Positions 1-9,676 of a stretch of DNA of 53,819 nt are shown one piece after another. How positions within the stretch are numbered: position 1 is the first letter of the stretch; every line of letters starts with the position of its first letter. The stretch is from NCBI GenBank assembly GCA_903919455.1, contig CAIXIJ010000059.1:1-53819 (forward strand), in the 5' to 3' direction. Source of the stretch: an uncultured Acidimicrobiaceae bacterium (lineage in GTDB: Bacteria > Actinomycetota > Acidimicrobiia > Acidimicrobiales > Ilumatobacteraceae). The notes under the pieces are model-generated. The model made no database searches. It was not told where the DNA came from and was given only the letters and a program-made list of their open reading frames with translations. The translations under genes and the position numbers were made by a program.

Positions 1-1
1 C

Positions 2-118
2 CGAAACGAAGCACTCCGCTGCTTGAAGCGACGACTCGCCGCCCACCTCTGGCGACTCATGCTCGCCGACGAACGACGCGCACCAGGTCAGCTCGAACCC
101 GGCGAAATCGCCGCTTGA
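2..118 (+). pseudogene. C-terminal tail of an IS110-like transposase (cut by window edge)
   Basis: An open frame enters from the left edge and stops with TGA at 116-118, leaving 38 residues. The stretch RNEALRCLKRRLAAHLWRL resembles the basic 'A-L-R-x-L-K-R-x-L' C-terminal end of IS110-family (DEDD) transposases, which is the only basis for the call. Only the tail is visible, so whether the gene is intact cannot be judged. It lies about 230 bp upstream of tRNA-Arg, outside the integrated element described below. It could instead be an unrelated basic protein tail. Confidence 0.45.
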
Positions 119-131
119 CAAACACAGAGGA

Positions 132-154
132 ACCCCGGGTTCATTGACCGGGGT
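132..154 (+). terminator. Hairpin downstream of the transposase tail
   Basis: Perfect 7-bp inverted repeat ACCCCGG (132-138) and CCGGGGT (148-154) with a 9-nt loop, starting 14 bp after the transposase stop. No T-run follows, so it is a weak candidate for an intrinsic terminator, or part of the insertion-sequence end. I see no gene in the rest of 155-351. Confidence 0.3.
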
Positions 155-351
155 GCACCATGTCGTCCTGGTTCGAGTTCGACAACTCGTTCGGTGATGC
201 TCGCGCCGTCGCTACAAGGAGCACCTAGCAACACTGACGTTGGCTCTGCGGTCGCGTCAGGTTCGGCGGTACCTCGATCAGATCGACCAGCGCATAGAAT
301 TCGTCCGATTCTTCACGCAGAACCCCACGCGGAGCGATGCGCGGAGGCCCC

Positions 352-428
<77 letters not shown>

Positions 429-717
429 AAAGACCTGGTAGATGGCGGTGCTTGTGGTGTGCAAGTACTGGTCGGACGAGTGAGTTGTCCATCTTTCGGA
501 CGGACAACCGGTGGACAGTCGGCCGTCGCGCCCTGAAATCGTCGAACTCGGGAGTGTCAGAGCAGGCTGAACAGAACTCTGCGACCCTGGTTGAGATGGC
601 GACGCACGGTCTTGTCGGTAGTTGTGCAACGGCTCGTTGCACAACTCCCGCGCAGCAGGCCGCATCGCCTCCATCCGGCGAGGCCGCCGTCATCCGCAGT
701 CGAGTTGCGGGCTGCGG
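429..717. other. Gene-free left end of the island
   Basis: No credible coding frame is visible; open frames here are shadows that run through the tRNA. The stretch holds GTTGTCCATC at 484-493 with an inverted partner GGACAAC at 502-508, and the 11-bp hairpin at 621-645 listed separately. The position next to attL would suit integrase-binding DNA. Confidence 0.5.
621..645 (-). terminator. Perfect 11-bp hairpin downstream of the DUF4143 gene
   Basis: Arms GTTGTGCAACG (621-631) and CGTTGCACAAC (635-645) are exact reverse complements around a 3-nt loop. The hairpin lies 73 bp beyond the stop of the minus-strand DUF4143 gene. No T-tract follows on either strand. It may act as a transcript end, a processing site, or a protein-binding palindrome at the element's left end. 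Confidence 0.4.
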
Positions 718-2001
718 CTACTGGACGAGCATCGCGAGCGGCACGACCGCGACCCCGTCGGAGCGGCGGTATGCCTCGGGGCCGGTGTTGAGCACGATCA
801 TGTCGATGCAGTCGTCGCCGAGTTCGTTGCGGAGCCAGTGCAGGTGCGAGACGTGGGCGTCGTTGACGGCTGCTGACATCTTGACCTCGAAGGCGACGAC
901 ACCGTCGTCTGTCTCGACGATGAAGTCGATCTCGTGACGTCCGCCCTTGGTTCGTAGGTGCGAGACGCGCGCGTCGCAGGACTGTGCGAGAGTGCGGATC
1001 GACTGGGCGGCGAGTGACTCGAACAACGCTCCGAGAAAGGTGCCGTCTCGGGCAATCGAGGCGGAGGGGCTTGCCCCGGTGAGCAGCCGGGTCGCGCCGA
1101 CCCTGACCAATCGAGCAGCAAGTGCGGGGTCGGCGAGATGGTGCTTGGGAGTGCCGGTGAGTGCGTTGAGGTGGTTGTTGGACGGGATCCAGGCGGGAAG
1201 CGGGTCGAGGATTCGCAGGGCGGTGAGCAGCTCGATGTAGGGCTGGGTGGTCGTCTTGGCCGGCTTGTCGTCAGTGCCGCTGGTTGCTGCGTCTCGGATC
1301 TTGTCCCAGGAGGTGGTGGTGGCGGTGGCTGCGGCGTAGGCGCGGAGCCAGGCGAGGACCGTGGCTGGTCGACGGACGTTGAAGCCTGCTTCGGGGAGGT
1401 CGTGGTCGACGATCCGGTCGATGTAGCTGTCGAGCTGCCGATCGCGCGGTCGGCCATTGAGGTGGCGCATCGCCGGGAACCCTCCGGCGACGATCTCCTC
1501 CGTGTAGTCGGCGAGCGCGAGTTCGATGCGGCCTTCGATCGCCGCAGTTCCGGCGAGCAGTTCGTGGAAGGACACGCCGTGCTGGGGCGGACGACGCTCG
1601 GTCAGGCAGAGCGGTCGCATCCGCAGGGTGGTGATGCGGCCGGCCCCCGAGTGCGTCTGGGCGGTAGATGCGGATCCGGTGAGCAGGAAGCGGCCGCCGG
1701 TCGGGTTATGGTCGACCAGGCGACGCACCGCGTCGAACACGCCGGGGACGCGTTGCCATTCGTCGATCAGCAACGGTGTCGGATCGCGCCCGATGATCGC
1801 CGGGTCGGCCTCGACGATCTCACGCTCGGACGCAACGTCGAGCCGGCGCACCGATCGGCACCGCTGTGTCGCAGTGGCCGTCTTGCCGACACCTTTCGGG
1901 CCGTCGAGCAACAGCGCGGGCAACTGTTCGAACAACACGTCGATCTCGTCGTCGATCACGCGCCGCACATATGAACCCAGGAAGTCGACACTCTTTGCCA
2001 C
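718..2001 (-). CDS. AAA ATPase with DUF4143 domain
   Basis: This 427-residue protein begins with GTG at 2001. It has a P-loop GPKGVGKT at residues 34-41, a Walker B stretch PLLIDEWQ, and sensor-like LLTGSAS, as in the AAA_14 fold. The C-terminal third matches the DUF4143 type, whose end carries a nuclease-like pattern (HEIDFIVE followed by AFEVKMS, resembling D-x(n)-E-x-K). The biochemical role of this family is not settled, and such genes are common in accessory DNA. It stands alone, separated by 149 bp from the GNAT gene, with two ACCAWTGGY motifs just upstream that may be its operator. Confidence 0.88.
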   Translation of the reverse strand: MAKSVDFLGSYVRRVIDDEIDVLFEQLPALLLDGPKGVGKTATATQRCRSVRRLDVASEREIVEADPAIIGRDPTPLLIDEWQRVPGVFDAVRRLVDHNPTGGRFLLTGSASTAQTHSGAGRITTLRMRPLCLTERRPPQHGVSFHELLAGTAAIEGRIELALADYTEEIVAGGFPAMRHLNGRPRDRQLDSYIDRIVDHDLPEAGFNVRRPATVLAWLRAYAAATATTTSWDKIRDAATSGTDDKPAKTTTQPYIELLTALRILDPLPAWIPSNNHLNALTGTPKHHLADPALAARLVRVGATRLLTGASPSASIARDGTFLGALFESLAAQSIRTLAQSCDARVSHLRTKGGRHEIDFIVETDDGVVAFEVKMSAAVNDAHVSHLHWLRNELGDDCIDMIVLNTGPEAYRRSDGVAVVPLAMLVQ

Positions 2002-2036
2002 GACAACGACACTACAAGCTGAACGCCTTGAACACT

Positions 2037-2068
2037 ACCATTGGTGCAGCTCGGACGATACCAATGGC
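2037..2068 (-). promoter_or_regulatory. Paired ACCAWTGGY motifs upstream of the DUF4143 gene
   Basis: TACCATTGGT (2036-2045) and TACCAATGGC (2059-2068) sit 23 bp apart, 36-67 bp upstream of the GTG start at 2001. The 8-mers CCATTGGT and ACCAATGG are exact inverted copies. A self- or trans-acting repressor site is plausible. No regulator gene in the island is obvious. Confidence 0.4.
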
Positions 2069-2150
2069 GCAGCAGCAACCAGGCCGAACGTGCACGCGTG
2101 CGGGGGCGATCGCGATCGGTGCTCAACGCCTCCAACGACTGGGCCCGAGG

Positions 2151-2900
2151 TCAGGACTCGCTGTCGATTCTCCGGTAGACGGCGTACCACGCGGCGACTG
2201 CAAAGCCGTTGGCGACGAACGCGGCTCGGCCGATGTCACTTGCGGAGAGCACGACATGGGTCATCCCTCGTTCGCGGGCAAGCTGTAGCCGAGCGGTGAG
2301 CAGTGCTGTCGCGTAGCCGCAACCGCGATGGTCCGGATGCACGAAGAGATCAGCGAAGTAGCCGAAGCCGGGTATCGACTCGACCAGTTGTCCGTATCCC
2401 ACCGGGACGTCATGGTGCTCGACGACCAGGGTCACGATTTGATCGGTGTCGGTCCGGAACCGGCCGGTCGGCCAGGTCGCGACATCGGCGAGGGACGCAA
2501 GGTGGTCGCCACCGCGATATGGAACGACGCTGTGATCTCGTGGCACGTTCGATGTCGGTTCCTCGGTAGTGCGAACCATGATCGGCGCGCGACCGTCGAG
2601 GCGGAATCCGTCGAGTTCGAGTTCACTCGGTTGTCCCGCCGTGGTGACAGTCAGCCACGTCGGTTGTCTCGCCGCGATCTCGACGACACGATCTGCGGGC
2701 AGATGCGGCCTCGTGATGACCTCGCTGGGCTCGGCCAGCGCAGTCTCGCCAGGGAACCATGCGGCGTCGGTGTCGATCTGCGCGACGAGTTGCTGTTCGA
2801 GTTCGGTCTTGCGGGCGAGCCCGACGATGAACGCGTCGACCGCCCGGTCCACCCCGATGGCGGTGCTGTGGGGCAGGGTCGGGTCGTAGCCGGTGTTCAT
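2151..2900 (-). CDS. GNAT family N-acetyltransferase
   Basis: The protein has 249 residues. The C-terminal half is a GNAT domain with the acetyl-CoA loop LFVHPDHRGCGYATALL (residues 185-201) followed by the usual helix and the late strand AAFVANGFAVAAWY. The N-terminal ~125 residues are not recognisable. I chose ATG 2900 rather than the longer open frame because it lies 17 bp after the binding-protein stop, giving operon-like spacing. Its position as last gene of a chelate-uptake operon suggests it may modify the imported ligand or a related small molecule. The substrate is unknown. Confidence 0.82.
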   Translation of the reverse strand: MNTGYDPTLPHSTAIGVDRAVDAFIVGLARKTELEQQLVAQIDTDAAWFPGETALAEPSEVITRPHLPADRVVEIAARQPTWLTVTTAGQPSELELDGFRLDGRAPIMVRTTEEPTSNVPRDHSVVPYRGGDHLASLADVATWPTGRFRTDTDQIVTLVVEHHDVPVGYGQLVESIPGFGYFADLFVHPDHRGCGYATALLTARLQLARERGMTHVVLSASDIGRAAFVANGFAVAAWYAVYRRIDSES

Positions 2901-2917
2901 CGTCGGGCGGTCGGGTG

Positions 2918-4023
2918 TCAGCTGGGGAAGAGGTCGGGGTGGATCGCTTCGGCGAAGGCCTGTGCGATCACGATCGCGTTGGGGCCGCCAGGGTACGGCA
3001 CAGCCGCCCACCGCTGATCCTTCGCTGCGGGCGAGTTCGGGAATGCCTCGAACCACTGCTGCGCCCGCTCTTCGTCGGTGCCGACACCGACGCTCTCCGG
3101 ATAGTGGGTCACGAGCAGCACCTCGACGTTCGCGGCGGCGACCTCTTCGAGGCTGGCCGAGTAGCGGTCGGGGCCGGGTTCGGGCACGGGGGTGCCGCCG
3201 GCGATCGTGATGGTGTCGCGGGTGAACGAGCCGGTGTTGGTGTAGATCACACCACCTTCGGCGAATGAGTCGAGAAGGAAGACGTTCGGCCGCTCGGCGT
3301 CGGCGACGGTCGTCTCGATCTCGTCCAGGAGGGCACGGCGTTCGGCGATGAGCGCGGCGGCTTCGTCTTGGAGGTCGAGGATGAGGCCGAGGTTCTCGAG
3401 ATCGGTGAAGTGTGACTCGAAGCTGGCGTCGTCGGCGCAGTTCGCGGTCAGGGTGTAAACGGGGATCCCGGCCGCATCGAGCGCCGCCTGGTTCTTCTCG
3501 TCACCGCCGAGCGCGTCACCTGGGTAGGCCTGGAAGATGAAGTCCGGCTTCTCCTGGAGCACCAGCTCGAACACCGGATACGCCGAACCGGCATCACCAT
3601 CGAGGTCGGGGAGTGCCTGAATGGCCGACACGATCGCCGGGTCGAACGCTTCGATGAAGCCGAGCTCTCCACCGAAGTGCGAGAAGATCGCCTTCACCCG
3701 GTCGCCGGCGCCGAGTTCGAACAGCGGCACGGCGTCCTGCTCCTGATCGCTGAGGACATGAACCGGCGACGTATCGACGGTGACCGTTGTCCCGCAGTTG
3801 TCGACCGTGACCGGGTACGTCGTTCGGGAGTTCACCGGTGTCGTGGTGTCCGCCGACGAGGAACTCGGCGCCGCTGTTGTTGCTGTTGCTGCCGAGTTGT
3901 CATCGCTGCCGCACGCGGTCGCAACGAAAGCGCCAAGGGCGAGCACGGCGACTGCGCGGCGCGTCGCCCGCCAGCGTGTCGCTGATCCGTTGCGCTGAGC
4001 GACGTCTCGACTGATTCGGGTGG

Positions 4024-4027
<4 letters not shown>
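2918..4027 (-). CDS. Metal-chelate ABC transporter, substrate-binding lipoprotein (FecB/BtuF-like)
   Basis: The protein has 369 residues. A basic start, a hydrophobic stretch and a Cys in LGAFVATACGSDD give a lipoprotein signal. A Ser/Thr-rich tether follows, then a periplasmic-binding fold of the type used for Fe-siderophores, heme or cobalamin (motifs VHVLSDQEQDAVPLFELGAGDRV and VVTHYPESVG-like segments). The ATG at 4027 overlaps the ATPase stop by 4 bp, which indicates translational coupling. The ligand cannot be told from sequence. Mature protein should be anchored on the outer face of the membrane to feed the permease encoded upstream. Confidence 0.88.
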
Positions 4028-4835
<808 letters not shown>

Positions 4836-4836
<1 letters not shown>

Positions 4837-5984
4837 CAGCCGAGCTCGATCTGACGTTGTGAGCGACGCAGTAGCCAGATGAAGAACGGCGCTCCGGCGG
4901 CAGCGGTGAAGATCCCGAGCGGCAGTTCCGATGGCGCCGCGACCACCCGGGCGAGGATGTCGACCGCACCGAGGAACGCTGCACCGAGGAGCAGCGATAG
5001 CGGCAGCACTCGGCGATGGTCGGGCCCGACCAGCATCCGAGCCGCGTGCGGAACCATCAGACCGACGAAGCCGATGCTGCCCGACACCGCAACGACGGCA
5101 CCGACGAGGACGGATGTGACCACCATCAGCTGGACACGGAATCGTTGTACGTCGACACCCAATGCCACCGCCGACTCCTCCCCGAGCGCGAGCGCGTTCA
5201 ATCGGCGCGACAGCAGCACCAACCACGCGGTGCTGGCGATCACGACGAACGCCGGCAACCCGAGGTCCTCCCACTGGGTGCCGGCGACGCTGCCGAGCAG
5301 CCAGAACAACACGCCGCGCAACTCGCGGGGGTCGGAGACGAACTGCAAGATGCCTGTCATCGCCGAGAACAGGTAGCCGAGCGCAACCCCGGACAGGATC
5401 AGGCGGCCCGGCGCATACCCAGAACGACTCCGCGCCAGCGCGAAGACCAACAGCATGCTCGTCATCGCGCCGATGAACGCTGCCATCGACACCCCGATGC
5501 CACCGAGGGCGGCGGGGCCGAGGACGAGCACCGCCACTGCGCCGAGTGTCGCTCCCTCCGCCGTACCCATGATGTACGGGTCAGCGAGCGGGTTGCGAAC
5601 CATCGCCTGCAACGCACACCCGGCGACCGACAGACCCGCACCGACCACCAGAGCCATCAGCACCCGAGGAGCTCGCAACTCCCAGATGATCTGCACCGCA
5701 ACCGGATCCGGAGCCGCGCCGATACCGAACAACTGGTGGAGGAGCACGTCGATCGTCGTCGAAACCGGGATGTCCGCCGCGCCCGCACCAATGCCCACCA
5801 CGATCGACGCGACCATCACACCGACGAGCACCCCGATCAGCGTCCGATAGCCCCAGGTCCCGAGGAGGTGCGGGGACTCCGATGCACCGGCGTCTTCGTC
5901 GAGACCGTCACCACTCCCAAGAGCCGACACGGTCACCGGTCGTCCAGTCGCAGAAGAGCGTTGGCAACGCTCGGCCCTCCGCAC
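4836..5984 (-). CDS. Metal-chelate ABC transporter, permease (FecCD/BtuC family)
   Basis: This 382-residue protein has about ten hydrophobic segments and the FecCD hallmarks: LRAPRVLMALVVGAGLSVAG, QAMVRNPLADPYIMG and GSIGFVGLMVPHAARMLVG, the last being the ATPase-coupling region. Only one permease gene is present, so a homodimer is expected. Start is GTG 5984; GTG at 5936 or 5930 would remove a long soluble lead and is also plausible. First gene of the minus-strand operon that ends with the GNAT gene. It lies about 300 bp inside the right attachment site. Confidence 0.92.
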
Positions 5985-6285
5985 ATCGAGCTCGCGAATT
6001 CCGCAACGTGTCCAAGATGCACGAAGCTTAGGTCGTTCGATACCGGCGGAGAGTTCCCTCTCGTCACTTCCGCTCGCGAAGCCGCCGTCAGCCCGCGGCC
6101 ACGACCTGTTCTACGCCCTCACCGAGGCCACGACCGACGGCCGTGCGCAGACCAAAGTTGTCCATCCACTTGTCCATCCACCACGGGCTACTGCATGATG
6201 TTCAACGAGACCAGACGAGGAGAACACCAAAGCTGAGTAGGTCAGATGCGACTCAAGGTGACTCGCTGAGACCGTCTCGACCGCA
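5985..6285. other. Gene-free right end of the island
   Basis: No convincing gene is seen. One plus-strand frame ends at a TGA near 6196, reading GHDLFYALTEATTDG and onwards; it could be the tail of a lost gene but I cannot assign it. Two tandem copies of TTGTCCATCCAC occupy 6158-6181. The promoter of the transporter operon must lie here, but no clear -35/-10 pair stood out. Confidence 0.45.
6158..6181 (+). repeat. Tandem 12-bp repeat TTGTCCATCCAC x2
   Basis: Two back-to-back copies of TTGTCCATCCAC (6158-6169 and 6170-6181) lie about 105 bp inside attR. The 9-mer TTGTCCATC recurs at 485-493 near attL in the same orientation. Repeats at both ends of an integrated element are the expected layout of integrase arm-type sites. 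Confidence 0.5.
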
Positions 6286-6328
6286 TTCCTAAACCGTAGG
6301 TCGCATGTTCGAACCATGCCGGGGGCGC
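6286..6328 (+). repeat. attR: 43-bp copy of the tRNA-Arg 3' part
   Basis: Exact copy of 384-426 without the 5' half of the tRNA and without a complete CCA (the next bases are TG). It cannot encode a functional tRNA. It is read as the right attachment site and the original chromosomal 3' end of the tRNA gene. Confidence 0.85.
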
Positions 6329-6346
6329 TGTTTCACTGGAGATTCC

Positions 6347-6829
6347 ATGCCGCACGATCCTGAGATGTTTGGCGTCGATCACCTCGACGACTTCAGAGTC
6401 GCCTACGAAGGCGAAGTGGCGGGTGAGGTCTACTTCGCCACCATGGCGTCGTGGCACACCGGCGATGCTCGCCATGCGCTAGGCCTGTTCGCTCAGGTCG
6501 AGCGGATCACCAGTACGGCGTTGCGCCCAGTGGTCCTGGAACTCGGGGTGGCGGTGGCCGACGATGCCACGCTTCGACAGCGCGGCATCGAGAACGCAGA
6601 GGCAGAGCGAACGCTCAGCTGGGACGAACTGGTCATCGACATGTGCGAGCACTACCCGCGCTACGTGCGCGAGTTCGAACGCATGCTGGCGATCTCCCCA
6701 CCGCAATACCGCGCCGCGGCACAGCTGATGCTGGACCACGAGGTGGCATTGGTGGAAGCAGCTCAGTTGCTGCGCGACGGAATGCCGAACGCGCTGCAAC
6801 CAGTGATCGCGTTCATCGAACGCGGCTGA
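6347..6829 (+). CDS. Hypothetical all-helical protein, possibly ferritin-like fold
   Basis: This 160-residue protein starts with ATG 6347, with GGAG seven bases upstream (6338-6341). An earlier in-frame start would lie inside the attachment site and is unlikely. The sequence reads as four amphipathic helices with acidic residues at matching places (YEGEVAGEVYF, LFAQVERIT, VREFERML, LMLDHEVALVE), which suggests a ferritin-like bundle. The usual E-x-x-H pairs are not clear, so a metal site is doubtful. It is the first chromosomal gene to the right of the island and converges with the lipoprotein gene 3 bp away. Confidence 0.7.
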   Translation: MPHDPEMFGVDHLDDFRVAYEGEVAGEVYFATMASWHTGDARHALGLFAQVERITSTALRPVVLELGVAVADDATLRQRGIENAEAERTLSWDELVIDMCEHYPRYVREFERMLAISPPQYRAAAQLMLDHEVALVEAAQLLRDGMPNALQPVIAFIERG

Positions 6830-6832
6830 GGG

Positions 6833-7222
6833 TCAGCAGCCGAGCTTGCCCTTGGTGTCGGTGATGGCCGACTTCAGCGCATCGATGCCCTTGCCAGCCG
6901 CAGCCTTGGCCGCAGTCGGGTCGCTCGAGAACTTGCTGACCGCATCGTCGATGCTGGTGATGGCGCCATCCACCTGACTCTGCACAGCAGCCGGCACCTT
7001 GTCCTTCGGGATGGCCTTCAGAGCCTTGTCCACGGCACCTGCGGCGCTGGCGAGGCCCTTGATGGTGGACTCGTTCAGGCTGTCGGCTTCGGGCAGGGCT
7101 TTCACGGCGCTGTCGAGGCCGCTGCAGCCTGCAGAGGTGACCAACTCCTTGGCCTTGGCGCAGCCCGTGAAGGAGACGGCGCAGAGCAGAACGGCAGTGG
7201 TGGCAGTGAGGAAACGACGCAT
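6833..7222 (-). CDS. Small lipoprotein of unknown function
   Basis: The protein has 129 residues. The N-terminus MRRFLTATTAVLLCAVSFTGC is a lipoprotein signal with the lipid-modified Cys at residue 21. The rest is Ala/Lys/Asp-rich and predicted helical, with two further Cys near the ends (C33 and the C-terminal Cys) that may form a disulfide. It resembles other small actinobacterial surface lipoproteins of unknown role. It stands alone; upstream is a 160-bp non-coding gap (7223-7383) in which I see only a short 6-bp hairpin. Confidence 0.75.
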   Translation of the reverse strand: MRRFLTATTAVLLCAVSFTGCAKAKELVTSAGCSGLDSAVKALPEADSLNESTIKGLASAAGAVDKALKAIPKDKVPAAVQSQVDGAITSIDDAVSKFSSDPTAAKAAAGKGIDALKSAITDTKGKLGC

Positions 7223-7383
7223 GACAGGCTCCGGGTGAGGCGAGAGGTTGATGCCGTGCAGCCGGAAGCCGCACGGTGTGCCACAGATCCTAGACGCTGC
7301 GAAGGGATCGGACGGTGTCCAAGGCGTGTCGGCCGGGTGTTCTGTCTTCCTGGCCGCAGTGCCTTGACCGTGGGTGCCCGCCC

Positions 7384-8064
7384 TCAGGGCACGGGCGGCT
7401 CGGTGACGCTGAAGCGATCGGCGACATCGTCGTCGGGCATGCTCATCAGCGCCTCGTACACGGGCTTCGGGTACACCATGTGCGGCTTCGACCAGTCGAT
7501 CGGCGGGTTCGGCAACGCGTCGGCCGGTCGCTCGAATGCGGCGGGCTGACGGTAGGTGGCGAGTTCCTCGGTCGAGATGCCCGCCAATGCCACCACCTCC
7601 GGATCGATCCAGTGGTTGCCGTCGATGGCGATCGCTGACGTGGCCACCTCGAGCGTGAGTCCCTCCGGCCCGCCGAAGTAGATCGAGTCGCACATGCCGT
7701 GATGCAACGGCCCCATCACGTTCAGCCCACGCGAACGAATGCGGTCGCGCATGGCCAGCAGATCGTCGTAGGTATCGACGTTGAAGGCAACGTGCTGCAT
7801 GGTGCCGGGTGCGCTGGTGCCGCCAGCGTTGCCGGCATGGGTGACAGCGGGAATGGGCTCGATGTCCTTGATGGCATCCAGTTGCACGAAGGCGATGGAG
7901 CACGAATCGTTGAGCTTCATGAAGCCGTGCCACGCACCCTGCACGCCATGCATCCAGTACAGCGCCACGAGTTCGCAGCCGAGCACATCGCTGAAGAACG
8001 CGACCTGCGTCTTGATGTCGGCCGTGCTGATGGCCAGATGGTGAACGCCGTTGGGTTGGGTCAT
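7384..8064 (-). CDS. VOC superfamily (glyoxalase/dioxygenase-like) protein
   Basis: The 226-residue protein contains a vicinal-oxygen-chelate fold. The beta-alpha-beta starts GVHHLAISTADIKTQVAFFSDVLG and MQHVAFNVDTYDDLLAMRDRI supply the two His ligand positions, and YFGGPEGLTLEVAT supplies the Glu. Members are metal-dependent dioxygenases, isomerases or lyases on small aromatic or thiol substrates. The C-terminal ~60 residues extend beyond the fold. It is followed by the GAP-family gene upstream in the same orientation, with 21 bp between, so the two may be co-transcribed. Confidence 0.85.
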   Translation of the reverse strand: MTQPNGVHHLAISTADIKTQVAFFSDVLGCELVALYWMHGVQGAWHGFMKLNDSCSIAFVQLDAIKDIEPIPAVTHAGNAGGTSAPGTMQHVAFNVDTYDDLLAMRDRIRSRGLNVMGPLHHGMCDSIYFGGPEGLTLEVATSAIAIDGNHWIDPEVVALAGISTEELATYRQPAAFERPADALPNPPIDWSKPHMVYPKPVYEALMSMPDDDVADRFSVTEPPVP

Positions 8065-8085
8065 CACGACACCTCCGAAGTCGGG

Positions 8086-8742
8086 TCAGTTGGCGAGCAG
8101 GCCCACGATGGCGTCGCCGATCAACAGCACGCCGAGGATGAGGCCGAACCACGACACCAGTTGGCGACGGTGTTGCATCACCCAGCCTGTTGCGTTGTTC
8201 ATCTTGTCCATCGCCTTCTGTGAACGACGGACGACCACGAACATCATCAGCGGAATGCCGCTGGCGAGCAGCGTGTAGAGCCCCCATGCCGCGATGCGGC
8301 CTGAGGTGCCGACGGTGGATGCCGAGATGGCCAGCGAGCCCACCACCGGGCCCTGGTAGTCGGCCAGCGCCATGCCGGCCAGGAACGACTTGCCGGGTCC
8401 CATTCCCTGCAAGCGCTCCAACGACTTGGGAACCTCGGGCTGCGGTTTCTTGGGTGGCTTGCGCATCAACAAGCCCACGACCACCAGAGCGACACCGAGC
8501 GCCAATCGAATGATCAGGAACAGCCGGCCGGGCACGGAGATGTTGCTCACCGTGCCGCCGAGCACGAGGCTGGCGAACAGCAGGATGCCCGACTCCACGA
8601 GGAACGCGCCCGCCAGATACGACAGGCCTTTTCGCCTCGAATCCACACCTCCGGCCATCACCAGCAGCAGCCCCATGACGGTGACGGGCTGCGTGCCACT
8701 GAGGATGCCGCACAGGATGAGTGTGCGAACGAGGTCGGACAT
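8086..8742 (-). CDS. GAP/Sap-family membrane protein
   Basis: This 218-residue protein has about six hydrophobic segments. The opening LCGILSGTQPVTVMGLLLVMAGG and the late GLYTLLASGIPLMMFVVVRR match the GAP (Sap, sulfolipid-addressing-like) family found in actinobacteria. These are thought to export or address lipids or small solutes, loosely related to LysE-type exporters. A basic loop KPPKKPQPEVPKS separates the two halves. ATG 8742 was chosen over GTG 8751. No substrate can be assigned. Confidence 0.75.
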   Translation of the reverse strand: MSDLVRTLILCGILSGTQPVTVMGLLLVMAGGVDSRRKGLSYLAGAFLVESGILLFASLVLGGTVSNISVPGRLFLIIRLALGVALVVVGLLMRKPPKKPQPEVPKSLERLQGMGPGKSFLAGMALADYQGPVVGSLAISASTVGTSGRIAAWGLYTLLASGIPLMMFVVVRRSQKAMDKMNNATGWVMQHRRQLVSWFGLILGVLLIGDAIVGLLAN

Positions 8743-8778
8743 GGCAGGCACAGTAGCCCGTGCGGCGAGCGAACTCCG

Positions 8779-9657
8779 TTAGCTGCTGCGCAGCGGTTGC
8801 ATCACCTGTTCGACGAAACGCAGCGCGGGTTCGGTGCTCTTCGGGTTGCCGAAGTCCATCACGAAGTGGGTGATGCCCAACGACTGGCGATGGCGCAGCA
8901 ACTCGACCAACGCCTCGGAGTCGGCATCACTTTCGGGTAGTGCCTTCTCGATGGTGTTGCTGATCTCGATGCTGCCCGGGTCGCGGCCAGCGCGCTCGGC
9001 GGCTGCGTGCACGATGCCGAGCTTGCGGGCCCAGTCGTCGTCGCCCCGGTAGTAGCCGTTCCACATGTCGGCGAGGCGGCCCACCATCGGCAGGCCGATC
9101 TGCTCGCCCGATGCGCCGATGCACACTCGCGGCACCGGGTCGGGCAGCGGCGGAGCCGACGCGCCATCGATGCTGAAGTGTTTGCCTTCGAACGACGGCT
9201 CGTTCTCCGTCCACATCAAACGGCAGATGGTGATGACCTCTTCGAGCTGAGCGAACCGCACCGATGCCTTCGGGAAGTCGTAGCCGTACGCCAGGTACTC
9301 GTCTTCGCGCCACCCTGCGCCGATGCCGAGGATGAAGCGGCCCCCCGAGAGCACCTGCAACGTCGCGGCCATCTTCGCCGTCAACGCCGGTGGGCGGTAG
9401 CCGTGGCCCAACACGTGATGGCAGAGCTCCACGTTCGGGTGGCGAGCAGCCAGCCAGGTGAGTGTGGTCCACGCTTCGAGAAACGGGTCGGTCTTGGCAT
9501 CGAACCCGTAGAAGTGGTCGGCGATCCACACCGAGTCGAAGTGGGGCAGTGCCGTGGGCAGGATGTGCTGGTCTTGGTACACGACGATCGGCTGGTGGTC
9601 GCTCCACCGGTTGCCGATGACGGGGGAGAGCCAGCCGAACTTCAGAGGATGCGTCAC
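8779..9657 (-). CDS. LLM-class (F420-dependent type) oxidoreductase
   Basis: The 292-residue protein has the bacterial-luciferase-like TIM-barrel signature: an early strand KFGWLSPVIG, then SVWIADHFYGFD, RFILGIGAGWREDEYLAYGYDFP and PRVCIGASGEQIGLPMVGRLADMWN. These features match F420-dependent oxidoreductases common in actinobacteria. The precise substrate is unknown. It is followed downstream on the same strand by the GAP-family gene 36 bp later. Confidence 0.88.
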   Translation of the reverse strand: MTHPLKFGWLSPVIGNRWSDHQPIVVYQDQHILPTALPHFDSVWIADHFYGFDAKTDPFLEAWTTLTWLAARHPNVELCHHVLGHGYRPPALTAKMAATLQVLSGGRFILGIGAGWREDEYLAYGYDFPKASVRFAQLEEVITICRLMWTENEPSFEGKHFSIDGASAPPLPDPVPRVCIGASGEQIGLPMVGRLADMWNGYYRGDDDWARKLGIVHAAAERAGRDPGSIEISNTIEKALPESDADSEALVELLRHRQSLGITHFVMDFGNPKSTEPALRFVEQVMQPLRSS

Positions 9658-9676
9658 GCCGCCAGTCTGGCAGCGT

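Noticed and set aside
6060-6198. Possible integrase remnant near attR (frame ending at about 6196)
   Set aside because: The tail residues show no tyrosine-recombinase R-x-x-R or Tyr motif, so I could not support the call.
5985-6285. Cobalamin or other riboswitch upstream of the importer operon
   Set aside because: I looked for the B12-box and a long structured leader on the minus strand and saw neither.
6242-6475. Small minus-strand open frames reading PPAWFEHATYGLG across 384-426 and 6286-6328
   Set aside because: These peptides are translations of tRNA sequence, a well-known false gene call.
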